Assembly (NCBI RefSeq): GCF_022539505.1
Contig: NC_061513.1
Location: 181,814,017 to 181,878,016 of the forward strand
Length of the DNA stretch: 64,000 nucleotides
Source: Lolium rigidum
Taxonomy: Eukaryota; Streptophyta; Magnoliopsida; Poales; Poaceae
Direction of reading: 5' to 3'
Part shown: piece by piece, positions 42,778-56,680 of the stretch
Layout of the letters: every line of letters begins with the position of its first letter
How positions within the stretch are numbered: position 1 is the stretch's first letter
Notes under the pieces: model-generated
Told to the model about the DNA's origin: nothing
Database searches by the model: none
What the model saw: the letters and a program-made list of their open reading frames with translations, nothing else
Program-made: the position numbers and the translations under genes

Positions 42778-45700
42778 AAAATACTGTTAAGTCTGACAAG
42801 AAACTTTACAGACTGGTACCGTATTGTTAAAGAATCAAGAAATGATTAAGTCCTATTGCGAACTTTTAGTAAACCTCACATTATTGATTCAAAGAGTTGT
42901 GGTTTCAATTAGTACCTAAAGTTATCTTGTCTCCATGAAACTTGAAGTTCAAATCTGTTTGAAAAAGTAAGGAGCTGAAAATTTAGTTTTCAGAAATAAG
43001 CAAGGTATGAGATATATGTGATATCTAAGACCTTATTGCAAGATGATAGAATATAATCTAGTGAGACTACATAAACTCATAAGTTTTATTGGAATGTATG
43101 AAGGTTGAAGACGCCAGGCGTCATAATCCTCCAACTATTGGGGCACTAACAATATTTGCATATCCATGAAGTGATCGTCCTTAGTATGCACCGTTGCTAA
43201 GACTCGTCGTTTCGAAGCATCACATGATGATCCATCACATGATGATCGGGTGTGATAGATTCTACGTGTGCATACAATGGGTGCAAGCCAGATTTGCACA
43301 TACGAATACTGAGGTTAAACTTTACGAGCCTAGCATGTACAGACATGGTCTCGAAAAGTCGTCATGATATGATGGATAAAATTATGAGTGAATTTGTTCA
43401 TCATATTAAAAGGTTACTAATAGTGAAATCCGGAACACTTGTCATATGATGATCAACTTCAAAGTTAGAACCTCAAGGTTATTGGTATTTGACCAACAAA
43501 CCTAGAAGTTATTGATGTTGAAGTGTTTTTCCGAATAATGAGGAAAGCTAAAAGAGAAACTACAAAAGATTATTGGCAGAAAGAAAGAAAAGACTAGAAA
43601 GTCTAGCTCAGGTGTATATAAATGATATACATGTTATGGATATATTCCTTGTTTGGTCACATAATGAAACTCTAGGGTATTTGTACCAGGTTGGTTGATA
43701 TGAGATGTCATACAATACAACGCAATACAAGAATACGATGGCCTAAGTGACTAATAAGGAATATGGTAATAATGCACGCCTGGAACATAATAAAGTGTTA
43801 TCATGTTTGTCGTTGGCATTCTACCTAGCCCTTAGAATTTATAATAAAGAATTTAATAATTTTTATTTTGCTCTGGTGAAATGAAAACAATGAGTTGTTC
43901 AAATTATGACATTACTCCATGTACGATGGATAAGTTATTATAAATCTTAATGGTGAAACACACACATAATACTGACGCTAAAATGCCATAAAGACAAATG
44001 ATTTGAATTCCACTTATTTGTGGAACCGCCATTTAGGTCATGTTAGAAAGGAACGCATGAAGGAACTCCATGCAAATGGATTTTTGGAGTCATTTGATTT
44101 TTTGAATCATTTGGCGCTTGCAAATCTTTTCTAAAAGAAAATGACTAAAATACCGTTCATAGGCCAAGAGTTGAACGGGCAACTAACTTAGTGAAAACAT
44201 ACATGATGATATATGTGGTTCACTCGGGCATAGTTGTGTGCGGGAGATTCTTCTATTTCATGAAAACTTCCAACAATGAATTGAGTATATATATGTGGAT
44301 ATATTCGATAAGGAAGAAGTTTGAAACATTTGAATGGATTCAAATAAATTTCAGCATGAAGTGGAAATCATCGTAATAGAAAAGTCAAATATCTATGATT
44401 GGATCATTGGAAAAATATTTGAATTACGAGTTTTACCGAACATCTAAGAGAGTTATGAAATTGTTCTACAATTCACATTTCTTGGGGTATCATAGTGATG
44501 ATATAGTATCCGAGAGATGTATCCAAACCATGTTGGATTAATGATGAGATAAAAATAAAATGATGCCATTATATTTTTGTGGATTATGCTCTAGTGACTA
44601 CCGCTTTTTACACTAAATAGAGCATCATCATGGTCCGTTGAAATGACACCATACGAGTTATGGCATGGGTATAAACCCTAATAGTCCTTTCTTTAAATTT
44701 TGGTCTAAGAGTTTACAACCAAAATCGGATGAATATCTTTGTTGGTTATCCCAAAGTATTGATTGGGAATTCTTTCCACTATGAATACAAAGAACAAAGT
44801 GTTTGTCGATGTTTCTTATTTATTTCCAAGAAATTGTTTCTAGCGAAGTATTTGAGTGGGAGGACAATAGAATTTGATAAGGTTTATGAACCCGAGCATA
44901 ATGATCGTAGTAGCGCAACATCGGAATTGGTTCCGGAAGCGGCCACGACGATCATGGCTCCCATGACTACAAAGTGTTTTAGCCATGGAGATCGAAGTAC
45001 ATATTGAACCTTGTAGGTAAGGTTTACTTTGTGATCAAATAAATGATTTGTGGACAAAGGATTGATTTTGAACAATGATAAACCAACTACAAACAAAGAA
45101 GTTATGATGGGCCCTGACTCTGTTAAAATGGCTATACGCCATGAAATCCAAGTTAGATGAATACTTTTTGAAAGTAAATGGATCTATAAGATTGATGGAC
45201 TTGGATGAAATATCCTTGAAGAAGCTCGACTTGTCGAAAAGTTGTTTACGACAAAGTTCAAAGAGTTGACTACGATAAGATTAGATCTTCCGTAGCAATG
45301 CTTATAGTCTATGTGGATTATTCTAGTAATCACTACATATTTATTTTATGAGATATGCTAGTAGGATGGTAAAATACATTACTTATCAGAAGTGCGTATT
45401 AAAGGTGTATACAAGATACAACCAAGAGTTTTGCTGGTCCGTGGAATACTAAGATAGGTATACAAACTTCAATTGGATGAAGTGAGTATCGCGGAGTTGG
45501 AATCTTCACCGGATGAAATAGTCAAAGAGTTTTTTGATTTCATCGTAAACGATGAAGATGCTTGCATTTGCAAGAAATTAAGTGGGAGCGCTGAGACATA
45601 TTTATAATACTTATGTAGATGACATATAGTTGGTTATAAATGATGTAATTATATACTTGATTAAAAGATTTCATTGACAAATTAACTTCAATGAAAGGAT

Positions 45701-46604
45701 ATGGACTGAAACAAATTTAGTGTCAAGATCTATGAACATAGATTGAAACACATAATAAGTTTAAGTCAAAGTACATAGAATGGATATTGAAGTAGTTCAA
45801 TATAGAAATATTAAGAAAATGTTCTTGACATGTGAAGGTTTGACAAGACTTGAGTGTATCTGACACTCAATGAGTAAAAACACATGAGTGATTATAGATC
45901 ACGAATAATATGTACACAATCGGATGTCCTGTGCTCTAAAAGTGTTATGAGCATGTACCGAATGATTCATGTGATGATCATTGAAAAACAGTAAGAATAT
46001 TCTTGAGTACTTAAGAAGAACCAAGGATATATATATATATATATAGTTTTGTATGGAGAAATGACAAACAAATCGCTGTAAGATGTTGCACCGATATTTG
46101 TTTTGTCACATATAAAAATAAAATTTCAATCTCAAATTAGACTAAGTGTTGTTTAAAAGGTAGCACAATGAGCTAGAAGTTGTATATGCTAGATTTAGAA
46201 GAGTTCTAAATATTGTGACGGATTCTACAAACGAAGGCAGAGTATGTCATTGTTTTTGACAATGACTGAGGATGTTAAGTCAAGAGGTTTTTTGAGAACT
46301 TGGTGTAGTTCCGATAGTGTCAGAACATTGAAGCTATATTGTGTATGAAAATATTAGTGACATATTTCAGACCGCGGAATTAAGGTTCCACCAGAAGACC
46401 AAACATATTTAATGCCGACTCATTTAGAAAATGAGTGATGCGTTGAGACGCAAATGAATTGCAAAATATATACGTTTCTGAGCATATCAGATCCGTTGAC
46501 TAAAACTTCTCCCGTGAGCTAAACATGATAAAGCACCGGAAGGCCAAGGTGTTATATCTTTACATATGTAAACTAGATTATTGACTCTAGTGCAAGTGGG
46601 AGAC
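42778..46604 (+). pseudogene. Angela-like Copia leader and degenerate pol, plus arm of palindrome
   Basis: A leader-like part with gcctagcatgtacagacatg (about 43330) precedes a heavily mutated coding region. Recognisable pieces are an integrase end with TPYELWHG and GRTIEFDKVYEPEH (about 44645-44900) and an RT piece with YVDD-like coding (about 45610). There are many stops. The region ends at the polypurine tract tgcaagtgggagac before the LTR. The whole is mirrored at 48313-53885. Confidence 0.75.
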
Positions 46605-48309
46605 TGTTGGAGATATGCCCAAGAGGCAATAATAAAATGGTTATTATAATATATCTTTGTGTTTATGATAATGTTTACATACCATGCTATAATTGTATTA
46701 ACCGAAACATTGATACATGTGTGTTATGTGAACAACAAGGAGTCCCTAGTAAGCCTCTTGTATAACTAGCTTGTTGATTAATAGATGATCATAGTTTCAT
46801 GATCATGAACATTGGATGTTATTAATAACAAGATTATGTCATTATGTGAATGATGTAATGGACACACCCAATTAAGCGTAGCATAATATCACGTCATTAA
46901 GTTATTTGCTATAAGCTTTTCGATACATAGTTACCTAGTCCTTTCGACCATGAGATCATATAAATCACTTATACCGGAAAGGTACTTTGATTACATCAAA
47001 CGCCACTGCGTAAATGGGTGGTTATAAAGGTGGGATTAAGTATCCGGAAAGTATGAGTTGAGGCATATGGATCAACAATGGGATTTGTCCATCCCGATGA
47101 CGGATAGATATACTCGGGCCCTCTCGGTGGAATGTCGTCTAAATAGCTTGCAAGCATATGAATGGTTCATAAGAGACCACATACCACGGTACGAGTAAAG
47201 AGTACTTGTCAGGAGACGAGGTTGAACAAGGTATAGAGATACCGATGATCAAACCTCGGACAAGTAAAATATCGCGTGACAAAGGGAATTGGTATCGTAT
47301 GTGAATGGTTCATTCAATCACTAAGTCATCGTTGAATATGTGGGAGCCATTATGGATCTCCAGATCCCGCTATTGGTTATTGGTCGGAGAGAGGTCTCAA
47401 CCATGTCTACATAGTTCGCGAACCGTAGGGTGACACACTTAAGGTTTGATGTCGTTTAAGTAGATATGGAATAAGGAATGGAGTTCGAAGTTTTGTTCGG
47501 AGTCTCGGATGGGATCCAGGACATCACGAGGAGGTCCGGAATGGTCCGGAGAATAAGATTCATATATAGGAAGTCATATTTCAAGTTTGGAAATGATCCG
47601 GTGCATTTATGGCAGGTTCTAGAAAGTTCTAGAAAAGTCCGGAAGAAATCACCATGGAAAGTGGAGTCCCGGAGGGACTCCACCTTGCATGGCCAGCCAA
47701 ACCCTAAAGGGTGGAGTCCCAGGTGGACTCCACCATAGGTGGCCGGCCACCCCACCCAAAGGAAAGGTGGGAGTCCCACCCTCCTTGAGTAGGTTTCCCA
47801 CCTATGGGAGGTTTTGTTGTTGGGGTCTTATTCGAAGACTTGGACTACAACTCTTGGGGATTTCCACCTATATAATGAGGAGAAGAGGGAGGGGGCAGCC
47901 ACTCTTGGCCGCACCACCTAGGGCTGCCCATGGCCGGCGCCCTAGCCACCCCCTCTCCCCAAACCCTAGCCTCTCCTCCTCCACCACTTCTCTCGCATAC
48001 GCTTAGGCGAAGCCCTGCCAGAGTTCTCCACCACCACCGCCACCACACCGTCGTGCTGTCGGGATTCCGAGGAGGATCTACTACTTCCGCTGCCCGCTGG
48101 AACGGGGAGAAGGACGTCGTCATCAACACCGAACGTGTGACCGAGTACGGAGGTGCTGCCCGATTGTGGCACCGTCAAGATCTTCTACGCGCTTTTGAAA
48201 GCGGCAAGTGATCGTCTACCGCAGTAATGAGAGCCTCCTCTTGTAGGCTTTGGAAATCTTCAAGGGTTAGTCTCGTTCATCCCCTCGTTGCTTCCGTCTT
48301 CTAGATTAC
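46605..48309 (+). repeat. Angela-like 3' LTR, plus, lacking its last about 70 bp
   Basis: It starts tgttggagatatgccc right after the polypurine tract. It runs to cttctagatta and stops where the mirrored LTR starts. The intact version of its end can be read at 33950-34013. Confidence 0.85.
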
Positions 48310-48312
48310 CAC

Positions 48313-50057
48313 TGTAGGGATTCGTAGCATAGAAAACAAAAAATTTCCTACCGCGAGAACGCAATCCAAGCCAAGATGCAATCTAGAAGATGGGAGCAAC
48401 GAGGGATGAACGAGACTAACCCTTGAAGTTTTCCAAAGCCTACAAGAGGAGGCTCGCGTGCTGCGGTAGACGATCACTTGCCGCTTTCAAAGCGCGTAGA
48501 AGATCTTGACGGTGCCACGATCGGGCAGACTCTCCGTACTCGGTCACACGTTCGGTGTTGATGACGACGTCCTTCTCCCCATTCCGGCGGGCAGCGGAAG
48601 TAGTAGATCCTCGTCGAATCCCGGCAGCATGACGACGTGGTGGCGGTGGTGGTGGAGATCTCGACGAGCTTCGCCTAAGCTATGTGGGAGAGAGGTAGGA
48701 GGAACCGCTAGGGTTTGGGAGAGAGGGCGCCGGCTAGGGCAGCCTTGAGGGGGTGCGGCCATGGTGGTGTTGATGTGGTCGGCCAACCCCTCTCCTCCCC
48801 TCTATATATAGGTGGAAGCCCCAAGGTTTAGGTCAAAGTCTCCGAATAAGACCCCAACATAAACCTTCCATGTGACCAAACCTAGGGGGAGTGGGACTCC
48901 CCCCTTTCCTAGGTGGGGTGGCCGGCCACCATGGTGGGGAGTCCACTTGGGACTCCTCCTCCCTTAGGCTGGCCGTCCAAGGTGGGTGGAGTCCCACCTT
49001 CCATGCCGATTTCTTCCGGACTCTTCTAGAACCTTCTAGAACCTTCCTGGCAATATACCGAATCATTTTCAAACCTAGAAAATGACTTCCTATATATGAA
49101 TCTTATTCTCCGGACCATTCCGGAACTCCTCGTGATGTCTTGGATCCCATCCGAGACTCCTAACAAAACTTCGAACTCCATTCCATATTCCATATCTACT
49201 TAAACGACATCAAACCTTAAGTGTGTCACCCTACGGTTCGCGAACTATGTAGACATGGTTGAGACTTCTCTCCGACCAATAACCAATAGCGGGATCTGGA
49301 GATCCATAATGGCTCCCACATATTCAACGATGACTTAGTGATCGAATGAACCATTCACATACGATACCAATTCCCTTTGTCACGCGATATTTTACTTGTC
49401 CGAGGTTTGATCATCGGTATCACTCTATACCTTGTTCAACCTCGTCTCCTGACAAGTACTCATTACTCGTATCGTGGTATGTGGTCTCTTATGAACTTAT
49501 TCATATACTTGCAATACATTAGACGACATTCCACCGAGAGGGCCCAGAGTATATCTATCCGTCATCGGGATGGACAAATCCCACTGTTGATCCATATGCC
49601 TCAACTCATACTTTCCGGATACTTAATCCCACCTTTATAACCACCCATTTACGCAGTGGCGTTTGATGTAATTAAAGTACCTTTCCGGTATAAGTGATTT
49701 ACATGATCTCATGGTCATAAGGACTAGGTAACTATGTATCGAAAGCTTATAGCAAATAACTTAATGACGTGATCTTATGCTATGCTTAATTGGGTGTGTC
49801 CATTACATCATTCATATAATGACATAATCTTGTTATTAATAAACATCCAATGTTCATGATCACGAAACCATGATCATCTATTAATCAACAAGCTAGTTAT
49901 ACAAGAGGCTTACTAGGGACTCTTTGTTGTTCACATAACACACATGTATCAATGTTTCGGTTAATACAATTATAGCATGGTATGTAAAAATTATCATAAA
50001 CACAAAGATATATTATAATAACCATTTTATTATTGCCTCTTGGGCATATCTCCAACA
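48313..50057 (-). repeat. Angela-like 3' LTR, minus, complete
   Basis: On the minus strand it starts at 50057 with tgttggagatatgccc and ends at 48313 with acgaatccctaca. At 1745 bp it is a typical Angela/BARE LTR size. The polypurine tract lies at 50058-50071. Confidence 0.85.
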
Positions 50058-53000
50058 GTCTCCCACTTGCACTAGAGTCAATAATCTAGTTTACATTTGT
50101 AAAGATATAACACCTTGGCCTTCCGGTGCTTTATCATGTTTTGCTCACGAGAGAGGTTTTAGTCAACGGATCTGACACGCTCAGAAACGTATGTATTTTG
50201 TAATTTATTTGCGTCTCAACGCATCACTCATTTCCAAATGAGTCGGCATTAAATATGTTTGGTCCTCTGGTGGAACCTTAATTCCGCGGTCTGAAATATG
50301 TCACTAATATTGTCACACACAATATAGCTTCAAAGTTCTGACTCTGTCGGAACTACACCAAGTTCTCAAAGAACCTCTTGACTTAACATCCTCTGTCATT
50401 GTCAAAACAATGACATACTCTGCCTTCTTTTGTAGAATCCGTCACAATATTTTGAACTCTTCTAAATCTAGCATAGAAAACTTCTAGCTCATTGTGCTAC
50501 CTTTTAAACAACACTTAGTCTAATTTGAGATTGAAATTTTATTTTCATATGTGACAAAACAAATATCGGTGCAACACCTTACAGCGATTTGTTTGTCATT
50601 TCCCCATACAAAAACATATATATATATATCCTTAGTTCTTCTAAAGTACTCAAGGATATTCTTACTATCGTCCAATCATCATATGAATCATTTTGGTACA
50701 TGCTCATAACACTTTAGAGCACAGGACATCTGATTGTGTACATCTTATTCGTGATCTATAATTATTCATGTGTTTTTACTCATTGAGTGTCAGATACACT
50801 CAAGTCTTGTTAAAACTTCACATGACAAGAACATTTTCTTAATACTTCTATATTGAACTATTTCAATATCCATTCTATGTACTTTGACTTAAACTTATTA
50901 TGTGTTTCAATCTATCTTCATAGATCTTGACACTAAATTTGTTTCAGTCCATATCCTTTCATTGGAGTTAATTTCTCAATGAAACCTTTTTAATCAAGTA
51001 TATAATTACATCATTTACAACCAACTATATGTCATCTACATAAAGTATTATAAATATGTCTCAGCGCTCCCACTTAATTTCTTGCAAATGGAAGCCTCTT
51101 GATCGTCTCTGATGAAATCAAAAAACTCTTTGACTATTTCATCTGGTGAAGATTCCAATTCCGTGATACTTACTTCATCTAATTGAAGTTCGTATACCTA
51201 TCTAGTATTCCACGGACTAGCAAAACTCTTGGTTGTATCTTGTATACACCTTTAATACACACTTCTGTTAAGTAATGTATTTTGCCATCCTACTATCATA
51301 TCTCATAAAAGAAATATGTAGCGATTACTAGAATAATCCACATAGACTATAAGCATTGCTACGGAAGATCTAATCTTATCGTAGTCAACTCTTTGAACTT
51401 TGTCGTAAACAAATTTTCGACAAGTCGAGCTTCTTCAAGGATATTTCATCCAAGTCCATCAATTTTATAGATCCATTTACTTTCAAAAAGTATTCATCTA
51501 TCTTGGATTTCATGGTGTACAGCCATTTTAACGGAGTCAGGGCCCATCATAACTTCTTTGTTTGTAGTTGGTTTATCATTGTTCAAAATCAATCCTTTGT
51601 TCACAAATCATTTATTTGATCACAAAGTAAACCATACATATAAGGTTCAATAAGTACTTCGATCTCCATGACTATAACATTTTGTAGACATGGGAGCCAT
51701 GATCGTTCGTGGCGCTTCCGGAACCAATTTCCGATGTTGCGCTACTCTGATCATTATGCTCAGGTTCATAAACCTTATCAAGTTTTATTGTCCTCCCACT
51801 CAAATACTTTGCTAGAAAACAATTTCTTGGAAATAAGAAACATTGACAAACACTTTTGTCTTTGTCTCCATAGTGGGAGGAATTCCCAATCAACTCTCTG
51901 GGATAACCAACAAAGACATTTATCCGATTTTGGTTGTAAACGTATTTACTTATGCTATGCATACCAAAATTTAAGAAAATACTATTTAGGGTTCATACCC
52001 ATGCCATATCTTGTATGGTGTCATTTCAACGGATCATGATGATGCTCTATTTAGTGTAAAAGCAGTAGTCTCTAATGCATTATCCACAAAAATTATAATG
52101 GCATTAATATTTTATATCATCATTGACCCAACAAGGTTTGGATACGTCTCTTGGATACTTCATTATCACTATGATACTCCAAGAAACGTGAGTTGTAGAA
52201 CAATTTCATAACTCTCTTAGATGTTCGCTAAAACTCGTAATTCAAATATTTCCACCATGATCCAATCATAGATATTTGACTTTTCTATTACGATGATTTC
52301 CACTTCATGCTGAAATTTATTTGAATCCATTCAAATGTTTCAAACTTCTTCCTTATCGAATATATCCACATATATATACTCAATTCATTGTTGGAAGTTT
52401 TCATGAAGTAGAAGAATCTCCCGCACACAACTATGCCTGATGAAACATATACATCATTATGTATGTTTCCACTAAGTTAGTTGCCCGTTCAACTCTTGGC
52501 CTATGAACGGTATTTCAGTCATTCTCTTTAGAAAAGATTTGCAAGCGCCAAACGATTCAAAAATCAAATGACTCCAAAAGTCCATTTGCATGGAGTTCCT
52601 TCATGCGTTCCTTTCTAACATGACCTAAATGGCGGTTCCACAGATAAGTGGAATTCAAATCATTTGCCTTATGGTATTTTTAGCGTCAGTGTTATGTATA
52701 TGTGTTTCACCATTAAGATTTATAATAACTTATCCATCGTACATGGAGTAATGTCATAATTTGAACAACTCATTGTTTTTATTTGACCAGAGAAAAATAA
52801 CAATTATTAAGTTCTTTATTATAAATTCTAAGGGCTAGGTAGAATGCCAACGACAAACATGATAACACTTTATTATGTTCCAGACGTGCATTATTACCAT
52901 ATTCCTTATTAGTCACTTAGGCCATTGTATTCTTGTATTGCGTTGTACTGTATGACATCTCATACCAACCAATCTGGTACAAATACCCAAGAATTTCATT

Positions 53001-53885
53001 GTGTGACTAAACGAGCAATACATCCATAACATGTATATCATTTATATACACCTGAGCTAGACTTTGTAGACTTTTCTTTCTTTGTGCCAATAATATTTTG
53101 TAGTTTCTCTTTTAGCTTTCCTCATTATTCAGAAAAACACTTCAACATTAATAACTTCTAGGTTTGTTGGTCAAATACCAATAACCTTGAGGTTCTTAAT
53201 TTGAAGTTGATCATCATATGACAAGTGTTCCAGATTTCACTATTAGTAACCTTTTAATATGATGAACAATTTCACTCATAATTTTATCAGATCATGAAGA
53301 CTTTTCGAGACCATGTCTGTACATGCTAGGCTCGTAAAGTATAACCTCAGTATTCGCATGTGCAAATCTGACTTGCACCCGTTGTATGCACACGTAGAAT
53401 CTATAACACCCGATCATCACGTGATGCTTCGAAACGACGAGTTTTAGCAACGGTGCATACTAAGGACGATCACTTCATGGATATGCGAATATTGTTAGTG
53501 CCCCAATAGTTGGAGGATTGGGACGCCTTGCGTCTTCAACCTTCGTACATTCCCATAAAACTTATGAGTTTATGTAGTCTCACCAAATTATATTCTATCA
53601 TCTTGCAATAAGGTCTTAGATATCATATATATCTCATACCTTGATTATTTCTGAAAACTAAATTTTCAGCTCCTTATTTTTCAAACAGATTTGAACTTCA
53701 AGTTTCATGGAGACAAGATAACTTTAGGTACTAATTGAAACCACAACTCTTTGAATCAACAATGTGAGGTTTACTAAAAGTTTGCAATAAGACTTAATCA
53801 TTTCTTGATTCTTTAACAATACGGTACCAGTCCGTAAAGTTTCTTGTCAGACTTTAACAGTATTTCTATCTCAATTACAAGACTA
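50058..53885 (-). pseudogene. Angela-like degenerate pol and leader, minus arm of palindrome
   Basis: The segment mirrors 42778-46604, including the same integrase end (ORF at 51672-51962 on minus with SGRTIKLDKVYEPEH) and the same leader landmark near 53310-53330. It differs from the plus arm by many substitutions and short indels, so the arms have diverged. No intact ORF. Confidence 0.75.
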
Positions 53886-54306
53886 GCGCATGGTAGAAAA
53901 CGGATGCCAATACTACAAAATTAATTCAAAATACTACTCAGACTATGTTTATGATAATTAGTTCATGTTTTAATCTAATTACTAATGAACTCCCACTTAA
54001 TATAACATCCCTCATAGTTGTTAAGTGGTACACGATCCAAATCCACTACACCAAAACCGATCATCACGTGAGATGATGTAGCTTCAATGGTGAACATCAA
54101 CATGTTGATCATATCATCCATATGACTCGTGTTCAACCTTTCGGTTTCCGTTGTCCCGAGGCCATGTCTGTACATGCTAGGCTCGTCAAGCAAACCCAAG
54201 TATTCCGCGTGTGCAACATGGCTTACACCCGTTGTATCTGAACGTTGAGTCTATCACATCCGATCATCACGAGATGCTTCGAAACGACGAACTGTGCAAC
54301 GGTGCA
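53886..54306 (-). repeat. Copia leader segment, left arm of second palindrome (part 1)
   Basis: From 53952 the sequence is the reverse complement of 57419-57774. It includes acatgctaggctcgtcaagc and the gatcatcacgtgagatgatg block, typical of the Angela leader just before gag. It is a separate, second copy beside the leader at 53220-53885 in the same orientation. It is interrupted by the solo LTR. Confidence 0.75.
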
Positions 54307-55908
54307 TGATTGCGCGTAATTAACACGTCCGTTGGGAACCCCAAGAGGAAGGTATGATGCGCACAACAGCAAGTTTTCCCTCAGTAAGAAACCAAGGTTT
54401 ATCGAACCAGTAGGAGCCAAGAAGCACGTTGAAGGTTGATGGCGGAGGAGTGTAGTGCGGCGCAACACCGAGGATTCCGGCGCCAACGTGGAACCCGCAC
54501 AACACAATCACGGAACTTTGCCCCAACGTAACAGCGAGGTTGTCAATCTCACCGGCTTGCTGTAAACAAAGGATTAGATGTATAGTGTGGATGATGATGA
54601 TTGTTTGCGAAGAACAAGTAAAGAACAATTGCGACGGTTTGTATTTCGGATGTAAAGAATAGGACCGGGGTCCACAGTTCACTAGCGGTGTCTCTCCCAT
54701 AAGATAGCGGATGTTGGGTGAACAAATTACGGTTGGGCAATTGACAAATAAAGAAGGCATAACAATGCACATACATATATCATGATGAGTACTATGAGAT
54801 TCAATCGGGGCATTACGACAAAGTACATAGACCGCTATCCAAGCATGCATCTATGCCTAAAAAGTCCACCTTCGAGGTTATCATCCGAACCCCTCCGATA
54901 TTAAGTTGTAAACAACGGACAATTGCATTAAGTATGGTGCGTAATGTAATCAACACAAATATCCTTAGACAAAGCATCGATGTTTTATCCCTAGTGGCAA
55001 CAAGACATCCACAACCTTAGAACTTTCTCATCACTCGTCCCGCATTTAATGGAGGCATGAACCCACTATCGAGTATAAATACTCCCTCTTGGAGTCACAA
55101 GTATCAACTTGGCCGGAGCCTCTACCGAACAACGGAGAGCATGCAAGAACATAAATAACATATATGATAGATTGATAATCAACTTGACATAGTATTCAAT
55201 ATCCATCGGATCCCAACAAACACAACATGAAGGATTAGAAATAGATGATCTTGATCATGATAGGCAGCTCACAAGATCTAACATGATAGCACAATGGGGA
55301 GAGGACGACCATCTAGCTACTGCTATGGACCCATAGTCCAGGGGTGAACTACTCACACATCGATCCGGAGGCGATCATGGCGATGACGAGACCTCCGGGA
55401 GATGATTCCCCTCTCCGGCAGGGTGCCGGAGGTGATCTCCTAAATCCCCCGAGATGGGATTGGCGGCGGCGGAGTCTCTGTAAGGTTTTCCGTATCGTGG
55501 CTCTCGGTACTGGGGGTTTCGCGACGGAGGCTTTAAGTAGGCGGAAGGGCAGGTCGAGAGGCGTCACGGGGGCCCCACACAACAGGGCCGCGCGGGCCCC
55601 TTGCTGGCCGCGCCGCCCTGTTGTGGCGGCGCCTCGTGGCCCCACTTCATGTCCCCTCCAGTCTTCTGGAAGCTTCGTGCAAAAATAGGACCCTGGGCGT
55701 TGATTTCGTCCAATTCCGAGAATATTTCCTTACTAGGATTTCTGAAACCAAAAACAGCAGAAAACAACAACTGGCTCTTCGGCATCTCGTCAATAGGTTA
55801 GTGCCGGAAAATGCATAATAATGACATATAATGTGTATAAAACATGTGAGTATCATCATAAAAGTAGCATGGAACATAAGAAATTATAGATACGTTTGGG
55901 ACGTATCA
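54307..55908 (-). mobile_element. solo LTR with TSD GTGCA
   Basis: A single LTR runs TGATTGCGCG...CGTATCA on the plus strand (minus orientation: TGATACGTCC ... CA). It is flanked by GTGCA at 54302-54306 and 55909-55913. The empty site can be read in the mirrored arm near 57420 (cgtatgcaccgttgc). No internal region is present, so it is a recombination product. It belongs to the same family as 62073-63667. Confidence 0.9.
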
Positions 55909-56660
55909 GTGCATACGAGGGGAGAACACTTTATTATCTTGATATTAATGTGAGGGATCATCTTATAAAGTTATAATGCTACCGTCGCGTTCTAAGCAAA
56001 ATAAGATGCATAAAGGATTAACATCACATGCAATTCATATGTGATATGATATGGCCCTTTAGTCTTTGCGCCTTCGATCTTCATCTCCAAAACACGGACA
56101 TGATCTCCATCATCAACGGGCATGATCTCCATCATCGTCGGCGTAGCGTCAAAGGTTCATGGCGCCGTCTTCATGGTTGTTCACCTCATGTAGCAACTAT
56201 TACAACTACTTTGAAATACTACTCAACATGAAATTTAAAGACAACCATAAGGCTCCTGCCGGTTGCCACAATACAATAATGATCATCTCATACATATTCA
56301 TCATCACATTATGGCCATATCACATCACCAAACCCTGCAAAAACAAGTTAGACGTCTCTAATTTGGTTTGCATATTTTATGTGGTTTAGGGTTTTCGAGA
56401 GAGATCTAATCTACCTACGATCAAGAACCACAACGGTGATACTAGTGTTGTCAATAGAAAGAGTAAATTGAATCTTCACTATGGTGGGAGAGACAGACAC
56501 CTGCAAAGCCACTTATGCAATACAAGTTGCATGTCGAACGTGGAGCAAGTCTCATGAACGCGGTCATGTAAAGTTAGCCCGAGCCGCTTCATCCCACCAT
56601 GCCACAGAGATGCAAAGTACTCGAACTAAAGACAACAAAGCATCAACGCCCACATTGTTT
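55909..56660 (-). repeat. left arm of second palindrome (part 2)
   Basis: Reverse complement of 56681-57425. It starts with the right TSD. The sequence is Copia-leader-like, AT-rich and non-coding. Confidence 0.85.
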
Positions 56661-56680
56661 CTTTATTCTCAACGCCCACA
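56661..56680. other. 20-bp spacer at palindrome centre
   Basis: The spacer ctttattctcaacgcccaca lies between perfectly paired inner edges (cccacattgttt / aaacaatgtggg). Half of it repeats the arm word aacgcccaca. Confidence 0.9.
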
